Shown here: positions 15,068 through 24,469 of the stretch, piece by piece
How positions within the stretch are numbered: position 1 is the first letter of the stretch
Layout of the letters: every line of letters starts with the position of its first letter
NCBI GenBank assembly: GCA_964427155.1
Contig: CAYRSC010000016.1
Span: forward strand, 117,139-181,138
Reading direction: 5' to 3'
Source of the DNA: Desulfothermus sp964427155
Lineage (GTDB): Bacteria > Desulfobacterota > Desulfovibrionia > Desulfovibrionales > Desulfothermaceae
DNA: 64,000 nucleotides
Position numbers and translations under genes: made by a program
The notes under the pieces: model-generated
What the model saw: the letters and a program-made list of their open reading frames with translations, nothing else
The model's database searches: none
Told to the model about the DNA's origin: nothing

Positions 15068-17697
15068 TTAACTATCTCCTTTGGATTTAATACCAAAAGC
15101 ACCCTCCCATCCCCAAGCAAGGTGGCCCCACTGTAGAGGGTGTATTTTTCCATTATCCCTTCCAGTGGTTTTAGTACAATGTCTATGCCCTCATGGAACC
15201 TGTCCACCACAAGGCCAAATTCTGAGTTCTTCAACTGGATAATGAGTATTGCCACCTCCTCTTCCACGGGGGTTTCCCCCCCATCTCCATTGAGTCCTAA
15301 TATCTCTTTGAGATAATAGATGGGAATGAGCCTATCCCTGAGCACAATGGTCTCTCTCTTCTTTACAAATTTTATCTCTTCCCTTGGGACCTTTACGGTC
15401 TCCGCCACATTTTCAATGGGTACTCCAAAGAGTTCATTGTGGGTCTCCACCATAAGCACCCTTGTAACGGCCATGGAGAGTGGAAGGGCAAGTTGGACCG
15501 TGGTGCCCCTGTTCTCCCTGCTCATTATCCTCACGCTTCCCCCCAGGTTCTCCACCATGGTCCTCACCACATCCATGCCCACACCCCTTCCAGAGAGGTC
15601 AGAGACCTGTTCTGCAGTGGAAAAACCCGGCGCAAACAGGAGCTGAAGGGCCTGTTCCTCTGATAGCCTTTCCACCTCCTCCTCAGAGATGAGCCCCTTT
15701 TCATAGGCCTTTCTCTTTACCTTTTCAATGTTTATCCCCCTTCCATCGTCCTCCACCTCAATGAGTATCTGGTCCTCCAACTGCAACGCCCGAAGTACAA
15801 TGGTACCTGTTTCTGGCTTGCCTTTACTGGTCCTCTCCTCAGGGGACTCTATGCCGTGATCTATACTATTTCTAATGAGGTGAACCAAAGGTTCTGCCAG
15901 GTCTTCTATAACGGTCTTGTCCGCCCTGGTGTCTTCTCCTTCAAGGACCAGATTTATCTTTTTCCCAAGTTTTCTGCTAAGGTCCCTCACAAGTCTTGGA
16001 AACCTTTGAAATGTATGGGATACAGGCACCATCCTGATCTGCATCACTGCATTTTGGAGATCCTCACATATCCTGTTTATGGTGGCATATTGTATCTTGA
16101 GGTCCCTGCTCATCTCTTTGTTGCCAAAGACCTCTTCTGCCTTTCTGGCGAGATAGGGGAGGGAGTTCTTTGCCACCACGAGCTCGCTCACCAATTCCAT
16201 AAGGGTATCAATGCGGGCCTGATCCACCTTGAGCACCTTTATCTCAGTCCTTTGGGCAGGAGCACGTGGAGGATGTTTTGGTTGGGTCCCTTCCCTGCGA
16301 GGCGGAGGAGAGGGGGAAGTTGTACCTCTTTCTTGTTCCATCCCCATATCTTTTTTGATCTCTTCCACAATCTCCTTTAAGGGGGTAAGTTGGATCTCTC
16401 CTTCTCCAGAGAGGATACCTTCTATGTCTTTGATTTTGTCCTTTCTATTTAAGAAGGTAAGTACCTTTCTCATTACCTCGCGGATACTGGCGCGTCTCCC
16501 TGGCTCTATCTCCTCCTGGGTGGGAGTTTGCAGTATCTTTAATTGAGATTCCAGTATCTCCAGAGAAAGGGCAATCTCTTCTTGGGATATCTCCTCACCT
16601 TCCTCTTCCCTTTCCCCAGTCACTTCCTCTGGGGCCACAGGGACAGGGCTTGTCTCTTCCTCTAGGGTGAATTCTCCTGTGGTTATGGCAGTTATAAATG
16701 AGGAGATAAGAGATCTCTCTGTTTGTCTGGAGGATCCAAGAAGGGCCTCAATCCATGAAAGACAGGAATATCCAAAACCCTCAGGGGAGCTTATCTCCTT
16801 TGCAACCCTTATCTTCTCCTTTAGCTCCTCCCACTTTCCCTCTGATGCAAGGGCGAGGCCCTCTTCTGCAAAGGGGGATAGGAGTTCAAGTCCTTCCTTT
16901 TCCCCTTGGGGAAAGACCAGGGCCTTGGGAGGGATGGAAAATATTTCCACCTGGTCTTCTACATATAGATAGTGCTCTTTAAGTTCCTCTTCAGATGCAG
17001 TGCTTATCACATGAAATCCCACCTCACATACAAGGGGATCAAACCCCTGGAGATCTATTTCCCCCTCTTTAAAGAATATCTCACACCACTTGAGGGAAGG
17101 GGTGGATTTTACCAGTAGGACTGGATCGTCTCCTGTGAAAAAACAGTTTTGCTCAGGTAGATATGAGATGGCATGTATCTCTTTCTCTTCCAGATATAGG
17201 CTCTGTCTATCTTTGTCCGGTATATTCTTGAGCCACACAGGAGGAGCTATTTCCTGAGATACACTCTCTGATGGTCCCTCCTCTACAATCACCTCCTCCT
17301 TCTTTTCCTTCTCACCCATGAGTGAACGCAACCTTTCCTTGTATTCCTTGCTTATACTGGCTGCATCTGCTCCTAAGGTTCCACTATCCTCAAGCTCATC
17401 TAACCACGCGTTTAACTGGTCCAACAGGTCCAGAAAGATGTCTATTATATCTGGGGTGAGTTCTATATTACCCTCTCTTACTTCATCTAATAGGTCTTCT
17501 CCTGCATGTACTGCTTCTGTAAGGGGGGATAAAAACTCAAATATGCCAGATGAGCCCTTTAGAGTATGCATTACCCGAAAGAGGGCATTTATGGTCTCTT
17601 TATCTGATGGGTCTTGTTCTACCTTTAGAAAGCCCTTGCTGGCATCTTCTATAAGGTCCCTGGATTCGTTTATAAATTCTCTTAAAAGTTCATCCAT
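15058..17697 (-). CDS. cheA: chemotaxis histidine kinase CheA
   Basis: 879 residues, longer than enteric CheA (about 650). Domains in order: Hpt with phospho-acceptor His44 (VMHTLKGSSG), a long acidic middle region (about 140-480) with no clear CheY-binding P2 domain, dimerisation helices (IDTLMELVSELVVAKNSL), the HATPase domain (HLIRNSIDHGIE N-box, DDGRGIN and SGRGVGMDVV G-boxes), and a C-terminal CheW-like domain. It autophosphorylates under receptor control and passes the phosphate to CheY and CheB. The ribosome site GGAGAG lies in a predicted hairpin. It ends over the STAS-like gene. Confidence 0.95.
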   Translation of the reverse strand: MDELLREFINESRDLIEDASKGFLKVEQDPSDKETINALFRVMHTLKGSSGIFEFLSPLTEAVHAGEDLLDEVREGNIELTPDIIDIFLDLLDQLNAWLDELEDSGTLGADAASISKEYKERLRSLMGEKEKKEEVIVEEGPSESVSQEIAPPVWLKNIPDKDRQSLYLEEKEIHAISYLPEQNCFFTGDDPVLLVKSTPSLKWCEIFFKEGEIDLQGFDPLVCEVGFHVISTASEEELKEHYLYVEDQVEIFSIPPKALVFPQGEKEGLELLSPFAEEGLALASEGKWEELKEKIRVAKEISSPEGFGYSCLSWIEALLGSSRQTERSLISSFITAITTGEFTLEEETSPVPVAPEEVTGEREEEGEEISQEEIALSLEILESQLKILQTPTQEEIEPGRRASIREVMRKVLTFLNRKDKIKDIEGILSGEGEIQLTPLKEIVEEIKKDMGMEQERGTTSPSPPPRREGTQPKHPPRAPAQRTEIKVLKVDQARIDTLMELVSELVVAKNSLPYLARKAEEVFGNKEMSRDLKIQYATINRICEDLQNAVMQIRMVPVSHTFQRFPRLVRDLSRKLGKKINLVLEGEDTRADKTVIEDLAEPLVHLIRNSIDHGIESPEERTSKGKPETGTIVLRALQLEDQILIEVEDDGRGINIEKVKRKAYEKGLISEEEVERLSEEQALQLLFAPGFSTAEQVSDLSGRGVGMDVVRTMVENLGGSVRIMSRENRGTTVQLALPLSMAVTRVLMVETHNELFGVPIENVAETVKVPREEIKFVKKRETIVLRDRLIPIYYLKEILGLNGDGGETPVEEEVAILIIQLKNSEFGLVVDRFHEGIDIVLKPLEGIMEKYTLYSGATLLGDGRVLLVLNPKEIVKWL

Positions 17698-17704
17698 AAT
17701 TGAC

Positions 17705-17728
17705 TCTCCATTATTTATTAATTGGAGA
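17705..17728 (-). promoter_or_regulatory. hairpin sequestering the cheA ribosome site
   Basis: On the minus strand TCTCCA (17723-17728) can pair with TGGAGA (17705-17710) across a 12-base AT loop. The second arm contains the GGAG Shine-Dalgarno bases of cheA. A second small hairpin AAAGGT/ACCTTT lies just upstream at 17731-17748. Confidence 0.5.
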
Positions 17729-17876
17729 TTAAAGGTCCATGAACCTTTTTATGATTTAGGGCCTTAACAATTTTCTGGTCTTGACCATTATTTGAAAATT
17801 TTCAGGACAAGCTATGCATCTCTCACGATTATATGTTTTATTATGAGCCTGCTGTCCCTATGTTTTTAATATCCCC

Positions 17877-18236
17877 TTAACACAAGATATTTAAAAGAGA
17901 GCGCAGTGTCTCTGGTCGTATGGGTTTTACAATATAGAAGTTTGCCCCTGCCTCGTATGCCTTTATCTTGTCCTCCTGGGACGCCTCAGTGCTTATCATC
18001 ACCACAGGGATCTCCATGAGTTCAGGATTTTTTCTGATCTCTCTCACCAGCTCATATCCATTCATCTTGGGCATGTTTATATCCACCAGGAGCAGGTCAA
18101 ACCTTTCATTTAATATCTTTTCCAGGGCCTCAATCCCGTTTATGGCCTCCTCTGCTCCAAAGCCCATCTCCTCCACCAATTGTCTCTCGTATTTTCTTAC
18201 TGTGGTGGCATCATCTACTATGAGGATCTTTTTCAT
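17877..18236 (-). CDS. cheY: chemotaxis response regulator CheY
   Basis: 119 residues starting MKKILIVDDATTVRKYERQL. Receiver residues are complete: DD, the phospho-acceptor Asp in LLLVDINMPKMNG, Thr/Ser in VVMISTEAS and Lys in IVKPIRP. It should carry the signal from CheA to the flagellar switch. ATG 18236 sits behind AAGGAAGG; an in-frame extension of eight codons was not used. It lies between cheR and cheA, 180 bases ahead of cheA. Confidence 0.92.
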   Translation of the reverse strand: MKKILIVDDATTVRKYERQLVEEMGFGAEEAINGIEALEKILNERFDLLLVDINMPKMNGYELVREIRKNPELMEIPVVMISTEASQEDKIKAYEAGANFYIVKPIRPETLRSLLNILC

Positions 18237-18261
18237 ATAATTCTTTCCCTTCCTTAACACG

Positions 18262-19089
18262 TTACAAGGGTTTTTGATACACTATACCCTGTTTAAATTT
18301 CCTCACCTTAAAGAGGGAGCAGATCCTGCTCATGGATTCAGAATGTCCCAAAAAGATAAATCCACCTGGATTTAAACTATCATAGAAAATCTGTGCGGCT
18401 TTTAATCTGGACTCATCGTCAAAGTATATTAGCATGTTTCTACAGAATATTACATCAATATAACGATATTTTTTGTTTTCTCTATAGTCAAACAGGTTCA
18501 ACTGTCTAAAGTCTATCGCCTCTTTAAGATCATCTATGATTTCATATCTGTCGCCAGAGAGCCTCTTGAAATATTTTCTAAGTATATGTTTTGGTAAATT
18601 TTTCACAGACCTTAAATTATAAATTCCTTTTCTGGCCTTCTCAAGTACATTGGTATCAATATCTGATGCAATTATCTCAACATCCACTTCATCTATCCTG
18701 GGCCAGTATTCCAGAAGATATATGGCAATAGAGTATGGCTCTTCTCCAGAGGCACATGGAATTGACCATATCCTTATGGGCTCATTGTCTTCTTTGTATT
18801 CCAGTACTTCGTCTAAAACATTTTCCACCAGGGACTCAAATTGATACTTTTCCCTGAAAAAATAGGTCTCATTTACTGTGAGTGCATTTGTGAGTTCCTG
18901 AAGCTCTTCTCCTGAGCGCTGAAATCTCACAAAATTAAAATAGGAGCGGAAGCTCTCATGTCCTGTGGCCTTCATCCTGGCCAGAAGGCGTTTCTCCACA
19001 AATTTTTTCTTTGTATCTGGGAAAAATATCCCAGTCTTGCGGTAGAAAAATTCCCGGAACTTTTCAAATTCACGATCGCTAAGTGTCAT
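18262..19089 (-). CDS. cheR: chemoreceptor methyltransferase CheR
   Basis: 275 residues. The N-terminal helical domain (ALTVNETYFFREKYQF) and the SAM-binding domain (IRIWSIPCASGEEPYSIAI, then DIDTNVLEKARKGIY and DVIFCRNMLIYFDD) are typical CheR features. It methylates glutamates of the MCPs in adaptation, opposed by CheB encoded two genes upstream. No TPR or other fusion is present. Confidence 0.95.
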   Translation of the reverse strand: MTLSDREFEKFREFFYRKTGIFFPDTKKKFVEKRLLARMKATGHESFRSYFNFVRFQRSGEELQELTNALTVNETYFFREKYQFESLVENVLDEVLEYKEDNEPIRIWSIPCASGEEPYSIAIYLLEYWPRIDEVDVEIIASDIDTNVLEKARKGIYNLRSVKNLPKHILRKYFKRLSGDRYEIIDDLKEAIDFRQLNLFDYRENKKYRYIDVIFCRNMLIYFDDESRLKAAQIFYDSLNPGGFIFLGHSESMSRICSLFKVRKFKQGIVYQKPL

Positions 19090-19111
19090 TTACGGTCCTC
19101 GTCTTAATCAC

Positions 19112-19732
19112 TCATGAAAGTCCCTTTATTATCTCATCCACCACAAAGTGGATATAGGGGTCGTCAAACCTCTCCTTTACCCTTAGGATATCCTCCTTCA
19201 TGTCCTCTGTGGCTATATCTGTGAGGGCATCCAGGGCAGTGCCCACCACATTTATGTGCTCGTCCCTCTTTATCACCTCCAGTAGCCACTTGGGCACATC
19301 TGGATGTTTTACCCATTGAATAATGTTTATGGCAAATATCCTCATGTCTGGGTCAGGGTCTCCAAGGAGTTCATCCACATGGCTCTCCACTAGCTCTGGC
19401 ATGGATTGCAGTGCCTCAATCACCCTGTTTCTCAGACCTGCATCATCTGAGCGCAAAAGAGGGATTAACCTCTCTCCAATAGGGGGTCTTTTTATCTCCA
19501 TAAGAGAGGACAATATGGCCTCCTGCACTGCAGGGTCTGTCTCTTTTTCCAGTCTGGAACATAAGGGATCAATCGCCTCTTCTCCATACTGGGCAAGGTC
19601 CCTGGCGGCCCACCTGCGTTGGACCCTGTCCCCCCTCTGGAGCTGGGTAATGAGACCATCAAGGTCTCTCTTTATGGCCCGTTTTTCTTCCCTTTTTTGT
19701 TCTTCCCTCTGAGTCCTTTTTTTTAGTCCCAT
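19112..19732 (-). CDS. HEAT-repeat protein of the chemotaxis operon
   Basis: 206 residues. After a very basic N-terminus (KKRTQREEQKREEKRA) come about five HEAT-like helical repeats (for example RRWAARDLAQYGEEAIDPL, VQEAILSSLMEI, GLRNRVIEALQSM, DMRIFAINIIQWV, VVGTALDALTDI). Such solenoids bind other proteins. It sits between cheB and cheR, 10-22 bases from each, so it is part of the operon and may hold the adaptation enzymes or the soluble receptor together. HEAT proteins are sometimes seen with che genes but I know no defined function. Confidence 0.75.
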   Translation of the reverse strand: MGLKKRTQREEQKREEKRAIKRDLDGLITQLQRGDRVQRRWAARDLAQYGEEAIDPLCSRLEKETDPAVQEAILSSLMEIKRPPIGERLIPLLRSDDAGLRNRVIEALQSMPELVESHVDELLGDPDPDMRIFAINIIQWVKHPDVPKWLLEVIKRDEHINVVGTALDALTDIATEDMKEDILRVKERFDDPYIHFVVDEIIKGLS

Positions 19733-19742
19733 CTCTACTCCT

Positions 19743-20822
19743 CTACCTCATGAGTTTTGCCCACTTGATGAGCTGATCCGCTATCTTATAACATGGCAGG
19801 ACCTTATCTGCGCCTCCCCGCTCAATAAGTTCCCTGGGCATCCCAAATACTGCGGCGGTCTCCTCTGATTCGGCAATGGTCTTCCCCCCTAAGGAATGAA
19901 GCCTTGCCATCTGCTCTGCCCCATCATAACCCATGCCTGTGAGTAACACCCCAATGGTCTTTTTTGGGTCCACCACATTGAGTGCAGATTCCACCATCCT
20001 GTCCACACTGGGATGCCAGAGGTATTTGTTACTGGCACTCACACTGGCCCCAACTGCCCTGTTGAGTTTCCTCTGTACCTCCACATCTGCATCCCCTTTT
20101 CCAATGAGTATGAGACCAGGTTGCAGGGGATGGGTGTTCTCCAAATGGGATACGGTGAGGGTACAGTAATTATTTAGACGTCTTGCAAATACCCCTGTAA
20201 AGGAGGATGGCATGTGCTGGGAGATGAGTACAGGAAATGGGAAATCCCCTGGAAGGGCCGTTAATATCTCCTCTAGATTTCCAGGGCCCCCAGTGGATGA
20301 ACCAATAAGCACCAGGCCAGGCAAATCCTTAACTGGTCTGGGTCTGCTTTTAGAAACAGTAACTTTTGTTCTCTTCTCCCTGAGCCCCAGCCTCCTCACA
20401 CTGGTGGATTTTACCCTGTCTCTGGTTTTGCCCCTTATAACCGCCTTTACCTTGGATATTAACTCATCTTTTATTTTCTTTATATCCAGGGAGATGGTTC
20501 CTCCTGGTTTTGGGATATAGTCCACTGCCCCCAGTTCCAGGGCCTCAAAGGTGGCAGTTGCCCCCTTCTCTGTAAGGGAAGATACCATTATCACTGGTCT
20601 GGGAAACTCTGTCATAATGTGGCTCAGGCAGGTAAGCCCGTCCATTACTGGCATGTTGATGTCCAGGGTTACCACATCTGGGTCTATCCTTTTTATCTGC
20701 TCCAGGGCATCCTCTCCATCCCTGGCTGTATAAACCTCAAAGCCTGCCTCTTCCAACATCTGGCGGATATATTTCCGCATGAGGGCAGAATCGTCCACCA
20801 CCAGGACCTTGACATTCCTCAT
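19743..20822 (-). CDS. cheB: chemotaxis methylesterase/deamidase CheB
   Basis: 359 residues with an N-terminal receiver (VDDSALMRKYI, phospho-Asp in VVTLDINMPVMDG, VSSLTE, PKPGG) and a C-terminal methylesterase domain with catalytic GSSTGGP serine, SQHMP histidine and GYDGA aspartate. Phosphorylation by CheA relieves inhibition and the enzyme removes methyl groups from receptors. It starts 4 bases inside the end of the triple-CheW gene (coupled translation). Confidence 0.95.
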   Translation of the reverse strand: MRNVKVLVVDDSALMRKYIRQMLEEAGFEVYTARDGEDALEQIKRIDPDVVTLDINMPVMDGLTCLSHIMTEFPRPVIMVSSLTEKGATATFEALELGAVDYIPKPGGTISLDIKKIKDELISKVKAVIRGKTRDRVKSTSVRRLGLREKRTKVTVSKSRPRPVKDLPGLVLIGSSTGGPGNLEEILTALPGDFPFPVLISQHMPSSFTGVFARRLNNYCTLTVSHLENTHPLQPGLILIGKGDADVEVQRKLNRAVGASVSASNKYLWHPSVDRMVESALNVVDPKKTIGVLLTGMGYDGAEQMARLHSLGGKTIAESEETAAVFGMPRELIERGGADKVLPCYKIADQLIKWAKLMR

Positions 20823-22420
20823 ATCTCTTCTTCCTCCTCCCCAAGGTTTTTTATCTCGTCCAGTTCCTCTTCTGATAATAATTTCTTTGCGTTGATTATC
20901 AAGATAATACGACTTTTTTCTTCCAGGTTTATAACCTGGTCCATGAGGTTTGCCTGCTCTTCTGAGAGCCTGGGTGCCTTTTCAACCTTTGAGAGGGGGA
21001 TGGATAAGACCTCAGTTACACAGTCCACAATAAAACCTGTCTTTACCCCCTCAATGTTTAGTACAATTATTCTCTGGGAATCCTTTCTGGAGGAGGCCTC
21101 TTGTCCCAGTCTCTTTCTCATATCTATAACGGGTAGTACTGCCCCCCTGAGGTTGATCATCCCCTCAATATAATCTGGCGTTCGGGGCACCACATTTATC
21201 TGTTCTGGGACCAGGATTATCTCCTGTATGTAGTCAATTACTATGCCATACTCCTCATCAGCCAATTTAAAGGTGACGAGCTGAAGTTCTTCATCCATTA
21301 AATCTTCTTTTTCTGAAGGACCCATGGATTCTTGCTCCTCCTTTATCTCTTCTGTAACAGCCAGGGCATTTTCTATAGCGGGATGCTCCGCCATCTTCTG
21401 AAGGGAAAAAACAGAAACAATCCTCCTTCCTCCCTCCAGTTTGCATATTGCCTTTAATTCTGAACATTCATCAGAGTGGGAGATGAGCTCTGGAAGGGGA
21501 CTCCATTCCCTCTCCTTTACCTTTACTATCTCGTGGACCTGTTCCACCACAAATCCCACCAATCCAGAGAGCTCTTCCCCGGTTATCTGCATAACCAGGA
21601 CCCTGCTCTGTTCAGGGTCATAGTCTGTATCCAGCCCTATCATCCTCCCCATATCCAGCAGGGGGAGCACTTGGTTTCGGTAATTTATCACCCCCAAAAG
21701 GGAGGTATCTGCCTCTGGGACCACATGGATCTCCTCTGGATAGCGAATTATCTCCTTGAGCCTATCTATCTCAAATCCAAATTCCTGGCCCCTTAGAAAA
21801 AATGTGATTATTTGCCTCTCCTCCTGGGAGTCTCCCCCCATGTCATCGTCCTGTCTGGAGGAAGTTACCACCTCCTCCCTCTCCCTGGAACCTTTTTCTG
21901 CACCAAGGGATATATCTAAAAACTCCAGTTGGATAAGGCGCTGGATATCTATTATTTGAATCAGGTCTCCATCTTCTCCTTTGATAACCCCTTCAAGATA
22001 TTCTACCCCCTCACTGCACCTTTGAGAGGTACAATTGGTTCGCTCTATCTGTTCCGCCCTCACCTCAAAGACCCTGTCCACCCTATCCACCACTACTCCA
22101 ATTGCACTGCCCGCCTGGATGATTATTGCCCTGGTTTCATCTCCTATCTCTGCTGTGGGGGCATTAAATAGGATGCGAAGGTCAATTATGGGTAGAATGC
22201 TTCCCCTGAGATTGGTGAGTCCCAGAAAGGAGGGAGGGGTAAGGGGCACCTTTATTGTCCTTGGAACCCAGATTATTTCCTGGAGGATGTCCATGTTAAA
22301 GGCAAAACACTCCTCTCCTATGGAGAAGGTGAGAAATCTATAAACCTCTTCCTCCTGGGGCTGGGACCTTGACTGATGGCTCCCTATATCCTGCTGGGAT
22401 TGCACCACTTCTCTATTCAT
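20819..22420 (-). CDS. triple-CheW-domain scaffold protein
   Basis: 533 residues made of three CheW domains in tandem: about 27-165 (RFLTFSIGEECFAFNMDIL, LRGSILPIIDLR), about 205-350 (IITFFLRGQEFGFEIDRLKE, NQVLPLLDMGR) and about 375-515 (LVTFKLADEEYGIVIDYIQ, LRGAVLPVIDMRKRLG). Acidic linkers separate them. The first and third keep the NLRG/NLRG-like turn, the second has NYRNQ. CheW domains join receptors to CheA; three in one chain would crosslink array hexagons and change stoichiometry. No kinase or receiver is fused. It lies between the soluble MCP gene and cheB. Confidence 0.92.
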   Translation of the reverse strand: MNREVVQSQQDIGSHQSRSQPQEEEVYRFLTFSIGEECFAFNMDILQEIIWVPRTIKVPLTPPSFLGLTNLRGSILPIIDLRILFNAPTAEIGDETRAIIIQAGSAIGVVVDRVDRVFEVRAEQIERTNCTSQRCSEGVEYLEGVIKGEDGDLIQIIDIQRLIQLEFLDISLGAEKGSREREEVVTSSRQDDDMGGDSQEERQIITFFLRGQEFGFEIDRLKEIIRYPEEIHVVPEADTSLLGVINYRNQVLPLLDMGRMIGLDTDYDPEQSRVLVMQITGEELSGLVGFVVEQVHEIVKVKEREWSPLPELISHSDECSELKAICKLEGGRRIVSVFSLQKMAEHPAIENALAVTEEIKEEQESMGPSEKEDLMDEELQLVTFKLADEEYGIVIDYIQEIILVPEQINVVPRTPDYIEGMINLRGAVLPVIDMRKRLGQEASSRKDSQRIIVLNIEGVKTGFIVDCVTEVLSIPLSKVEKAPRLSEEQANLMDQVINLEEKSRIILIINAKKLLSEEELDEIKNLGEEEEEI

Positions 22421-22438
22421 GCTGGACTCCCTTTTTGG

Positions 22439-24343
22439 TTAAAAGTTCTGGAGCTCATCAGCGATAGATGCAATCTCTTCTGCAGCAGCAGCAAGCTCTT
22501 CCAGGGCCTTTAACTGGGTCTCAGCAGAGCGGGTGGCCTCTTCCACTGCAGCAGCAGATTCTTCTGCAGCTGCGGCTATCTCTTCAGCCGCCTGTTTTGC
22601 CTCGGTAATGGAGTTCATTACATCATGGGAATAGTCCTTTACCTTGTTGTTGGATTCAACTAGTTTGTCCACCTCCTCAATGAGGAGGGCAAGCTGATTT
22701 GCTGCCACCTCGGATTTTTTCACCTCCTCCATGCCTGTGGCCACTATCTCCGAAAGCTCGTTGCTCATTACTATTATCTCATCCTGTATGGACTTTATAA
22801 TGTCCTTTACCTGGTCTGCATTTTCCGCGGCATCCGCGGCAAGGTTCTGTATATCGCTGGAGACCACAGCAAAACCCTTTCCAAATTCCCCTGCCCTGGC
22901 CGCCTCAATCGCCCCATTTACCGCCAGCATGTCTGTCTGGATGGCCACTGTGGCAATGGTGTCCACTATCTTGTCCATGCCCCTCACTATCTTCTCTAGC
23001 TCCTGCAAGGTCTCCTTATTGTTTAGACTGTCGTTTAGGTTTTCCTGAATTGCCTTGAGCATCTTTTGGATATTTTTCTGATTTTCCTGGAGTTTTTCAG
23101 AAATCTCCTGGGTCTTTTCTGCCCCCTTAACTGCCATCTCCAGGATTATCTTGTTATTCTTCTCTATCTGGGCAGTATTTGCAGCCAAATTTTCTGTGGC
23201 AGAACTCTGGAGCTCTGCTCCCTTTTTGATCTGCTCTATGGCGGTGTTTATCTCAGAGGATGCCCTGTGATTCTCCTCAATTGCCGCGGCAAGCTCCTCT
23301 GCAGCAGCTGCCACCTCTTCTGCACTCTTTACCACATCTGTACTATTCTTTAACTCTTCACTCAGCTCCTCCAGGGATTGGGCCGCCTGTTCGCTCTGCT
23401 CCATTGCCTTTTTCTGTTCCTCTATGTTAGCCAGGGCCTCTTCACAGGCCGCACTCTGCTCTTCTGCAGCAGCTGCCACATCCTCTGCCTGTTTCTGGGC
23501 ATCCTGGATGGCAGAGAGGGCATCTGCTGCCATCTGCTGCACCTTTACCGAGTCCCTGCACAACATCTCTATCTCTTCCTTTCGCCTCATGAGTTGCTCA
23601 GCGGTTAAGGTGGCCTGGGAGGCCTCTTCCTTTATCTCCCCTGCTGATTTTCTTATCCCTGAGACCAGGGACTGGATGTAATTTTGTATCTGCTCCACAA
23701 GCTGGGCTATGTTTGCCGCGCTCTTCTCTGTTTTCTCCGCAAGGTTCCTGACTGCATCTGCCACCACAGCAAATCCCTTGCCGTGTTTTCCTGCGCGCGC
23801 TGCCTCAATGGCTGCATTAAGGGCCAACAAGTTGGTCTTGTCCGCTATCTTGATAACCGCCTTTACTGTCTCATTTATCCTCTCTGCCTGCTCCTCCATC
23901 TCAGAGATCTTGGCAACGGTCTTTTCCTGTTTGTTTGCCGCAGAGTTTATCCCATCCACCAGATTGTTTACCCGGCTGCTCACATCCTCCAAGATGGAGG
24001 AGACCCTATCCCCCCTCTTTTTGGATTCCAGGGCGAGCTTTGCCTGTCCCTCTGCGATCCTGGTGAGCTGGTTAAAGGTGCTCACCAACTCCTGAGATGC
24101 ACCACTTGCCTCTTCTGCACCGCTGGTTATCTGCTCCATTGCCTTTGCCATCTCTTCAATGGAGCCCACGGCCTCTGCTACCCCACTTGCCAGTTGGGCA
24201 GACGCTGCTGCTATTCTTTCTGCGGCCTGTTGCTGTTTTGCAAGGGTCCTTGCCCTTTTTCTCTTCTCCTCTGCCAGTTTTTTCTCAAGTCCTGTCCCTT
24301 CTTTGGGTCGTGTTGGTAGGGTTGTTCTTTTTTTCAAAGGCAT
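22439..24343 (-). CDS. soluble MCP with two signalling tips
   Basis: 634 residues, no membrane span, no recognisable sensor domain; almost entirely coiled coil rich in Ala and Glu. The conserved receptor hairpin tip occurs twice: residues about 165-203 (KTNLLALNAAIEAARAGKHG) and about 465-503 (QTDMLAVNGAIEAARAGEFG), exactly 300 residues apart. Each tip normally contacts CheW and CheA. A strong ribosome site (AAGGAGG) precedes ATG 24343. It is the second gene of the chemotaxis operon. It could form a cytoplasmic array or fold into a long tandem rod; its signal is unknown. Adaptation sites (EEQSAA, EEAS-type pairs) are plentiful. Confidence 0.88.
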   Translation of the reverse strand: MPLKKRTTLPTRPKEGTGLEKKLAEEKRKRARTLAKQQQAAERIAAASAQLASGVAEAVGSIEEMAKAMEQITSGAEEASGASQELVSTFNQLTRIAEGQAKLALESKKRGDRVSSILEDVSSRVNNLVDGINSAANKQEKTVAKISEMEEQAERINETVKAVIKIADKTNLLALNAAIEAARAGKHGKGFAVVADAVRNLAEKTEKSAANIAQLVEQIQNYIQSLVSGIRKSAGEIKEEASQATLTAEQLMRRKEEIEMLCRDSVKVQQMAADALSAIQDAQKQAEDVAAAAEEQSAACEEALANIEEQKKAMEQSEQAAQSLEELSEELKNSTDVVKSAEEVAAAAEELAAAIEENHRASSEINTAIEQIKKGAELQSSATENLAANTAQIEKNNKIILEMAVKGAEKTQEISEKLQENQKNIQKMLKAIQENLNDSLNNKETLQELEKIVRGMDKIVDTIATVAIQTDMLAVNGAIEAARAGEFGKGFAVVSSDIQNLAADAAENADQVKDIIKSIQDEIIVMSNELSEIVATGMEEVKKSEVAANQLALLIEEVDKLVESNNKVKDYSHDVMNSITEAKQAAEEIAAAAEESAAAVEEATRSAETQLKALEELAAAAEEIASIADELQNF

Positions 24344-24430
24344 ATTTCACGCCTCCTTAAAATGGTTAAATTTTTATTTTCCCATTTATCTTAAAACTCA
24401 TTTAATTTTCCTTACGTAATATCTTAATTC

Positions 24431-24463
24431 GGCTTCTTTAAAAAAACTTAAAAAAGTGAAGCC
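24431..24463. repeat. inverted repeat between the two MCP genes
   Basis: GGCTTC (24431-24436) and GAAGCC (24458-24463) bracket an A/T-rich loop just after the first MCP gene. It may be a weak processing or attenuation site within the operon; no clean U-tract follows. Confidence 0.35.
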
Positions 24464-24469
24464 CTCTCT

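Noticed and set aside
14838..15071. Plus-strand frame over the STAS-like gene
   Set aside because: It is the complement of the minus-strand gene, which has operon overlap and a recognisable fold; the plus frame has neither.
22439..24343. Many plus-strand frames with Cys/Leu-rich or Ala/Ser-rich composition over the soluble MCP gene
   Set aside because: They are shadows of the Ala/Glu-rich coiled coil in the true frame and show no ribosome sites.
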